Both the position numbers and the translations under genes were made by a program. The notes beneath the pieces were generated by a model. The model ran no database searches and had not been told where the DNA came from. It saw only the letters and a program-made list of their open reading frames with translations. Of a DNA stretch of 64,000 nucleotides, positions 63,700 to 64,000 are shown piece by piece (the stretch's first letter is position 1; each line of letters opens with the position of its first letter). Source of the DNA: Micrasema longulum (lineage: Eukaryota > Arthropoda > Insecta > Trichoptera > Brachycentridae); contig JAGVSM010002653.1 of the NCBI GenBank assembly GCA_022494885.1, positions 1 through 64,000 of the forward strand. The letters run 5' to 3'.

Positions 63700-64000
63700 T
63701 AATTTTTTACCTAAATTTACATATATTGTCACAAAAAATATCAGCCTCCGTAAATATATTGTTATATTGGTCGCATATTCTAGGTATTGTAGATTGTTTA
63801 ACATAGTTTGTTGACGCGTTTTCAGTGTAAAACAGAAGATTTTGTCTTGTCGGTCTAGATGGCACACGGAATGGAAGTCTTTTAAGTAGGTTTGGAGAAT
63901 TAATTTTATTATTTATTAGTTTGAATAAAAATAACTGGTCTAACATTATTCTTCGATTTTTAAGAGAGTTTATTCCATGGTACTGCATACTTTCAACATG
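63700..64000 (-). pseudogene. LINE-2 reverse transcriptase C-terminus, cut by window edge
   Basis: Minus strand MQYHGINSLKNRRIMLDQLF, LFKLINNKINSPNLL, then FRVPSRPTRQNLLFYTENAS and a short tail. Same family as 53020-53725 and 56150-56870. The frame is open to the edge of the window. Confidence 0.8.

Overview
The window is animal nuclear DNA: genes are split by GT-AG introns, intergenic and intronic DNA is AT-rich, and most of the sequence is transposon debris. The protein set (an insect-type multicopper oxidase-related protein, single-copy INO80B, IFT20, PPM1G and a BACURD/KCTD10-type adaptor), the mariner, piggyBac-like, Tc1-like and hAT relics, and the tRNA-derived SINE families point to an insect. 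A moth or butterfly, or a relative, is my best guess, but nothing here fixes the order.

Layout of host genes. INO80B (+, three exons, 2192-5079). A KCTD10/BACURD-type BTB adaptor for CUL3 (-, three exons, 12053-10823) sits head-to-head with IFT20 (+, three exons, 12930-13706), about 0.9 kb between start codons. PPM1G, a PP2C-family Ser/Thr phosphatase with a long acidic insertion (-, eight exons, 30110-20691), reads away from a multicopper oxidase-related protein (MCORP-like; +, exons at 32761, 37071 and 57306), which runs off the right edge. All splice phases that I joined are consistent. The genes are unrelated housekeeping or developmental functions (chromatin remodelling, ubiquitin adaptor, ciliary transport, phosphatase, secreted MCO-like protein) and do not form a pathway.

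Mobile DNA. 1-2.1 kb: old dispersed repeats with a SINE inside. 5.8-10 kb: a TTAA-flanked MITE, a Tc1-like relic, a perfect 38-bp palindrome and a MITE-like inverted repeat. 16.58-19.65 kb: a broken piggyBac-like element bounded by TTAA, carrying inserted Penelope-like terminal sequence that includes a well-formed minimal hammerhead ribozyme. 24.45-25.88 kb: a dead mariner sitting at the junction of a tandem duplication. The introns of MCORP (20 kb in intron 2) are packed with LINE 3' ends, three tRNA-derived SINE families, foldback MITEs and hAT pieces.

I see no CRISPR array, no rRNA and no true tRNA gene, and no new multi-gene system. The most noteworthy items are the hammerhead ribozyme, covariation in a LINE 3' hairpin, the mariner within a tandem duplication, a SINE with its head inverted against its body, the altered copper motif in MCORP and the GC-rich MCORP exon in AT-rich surroundings.
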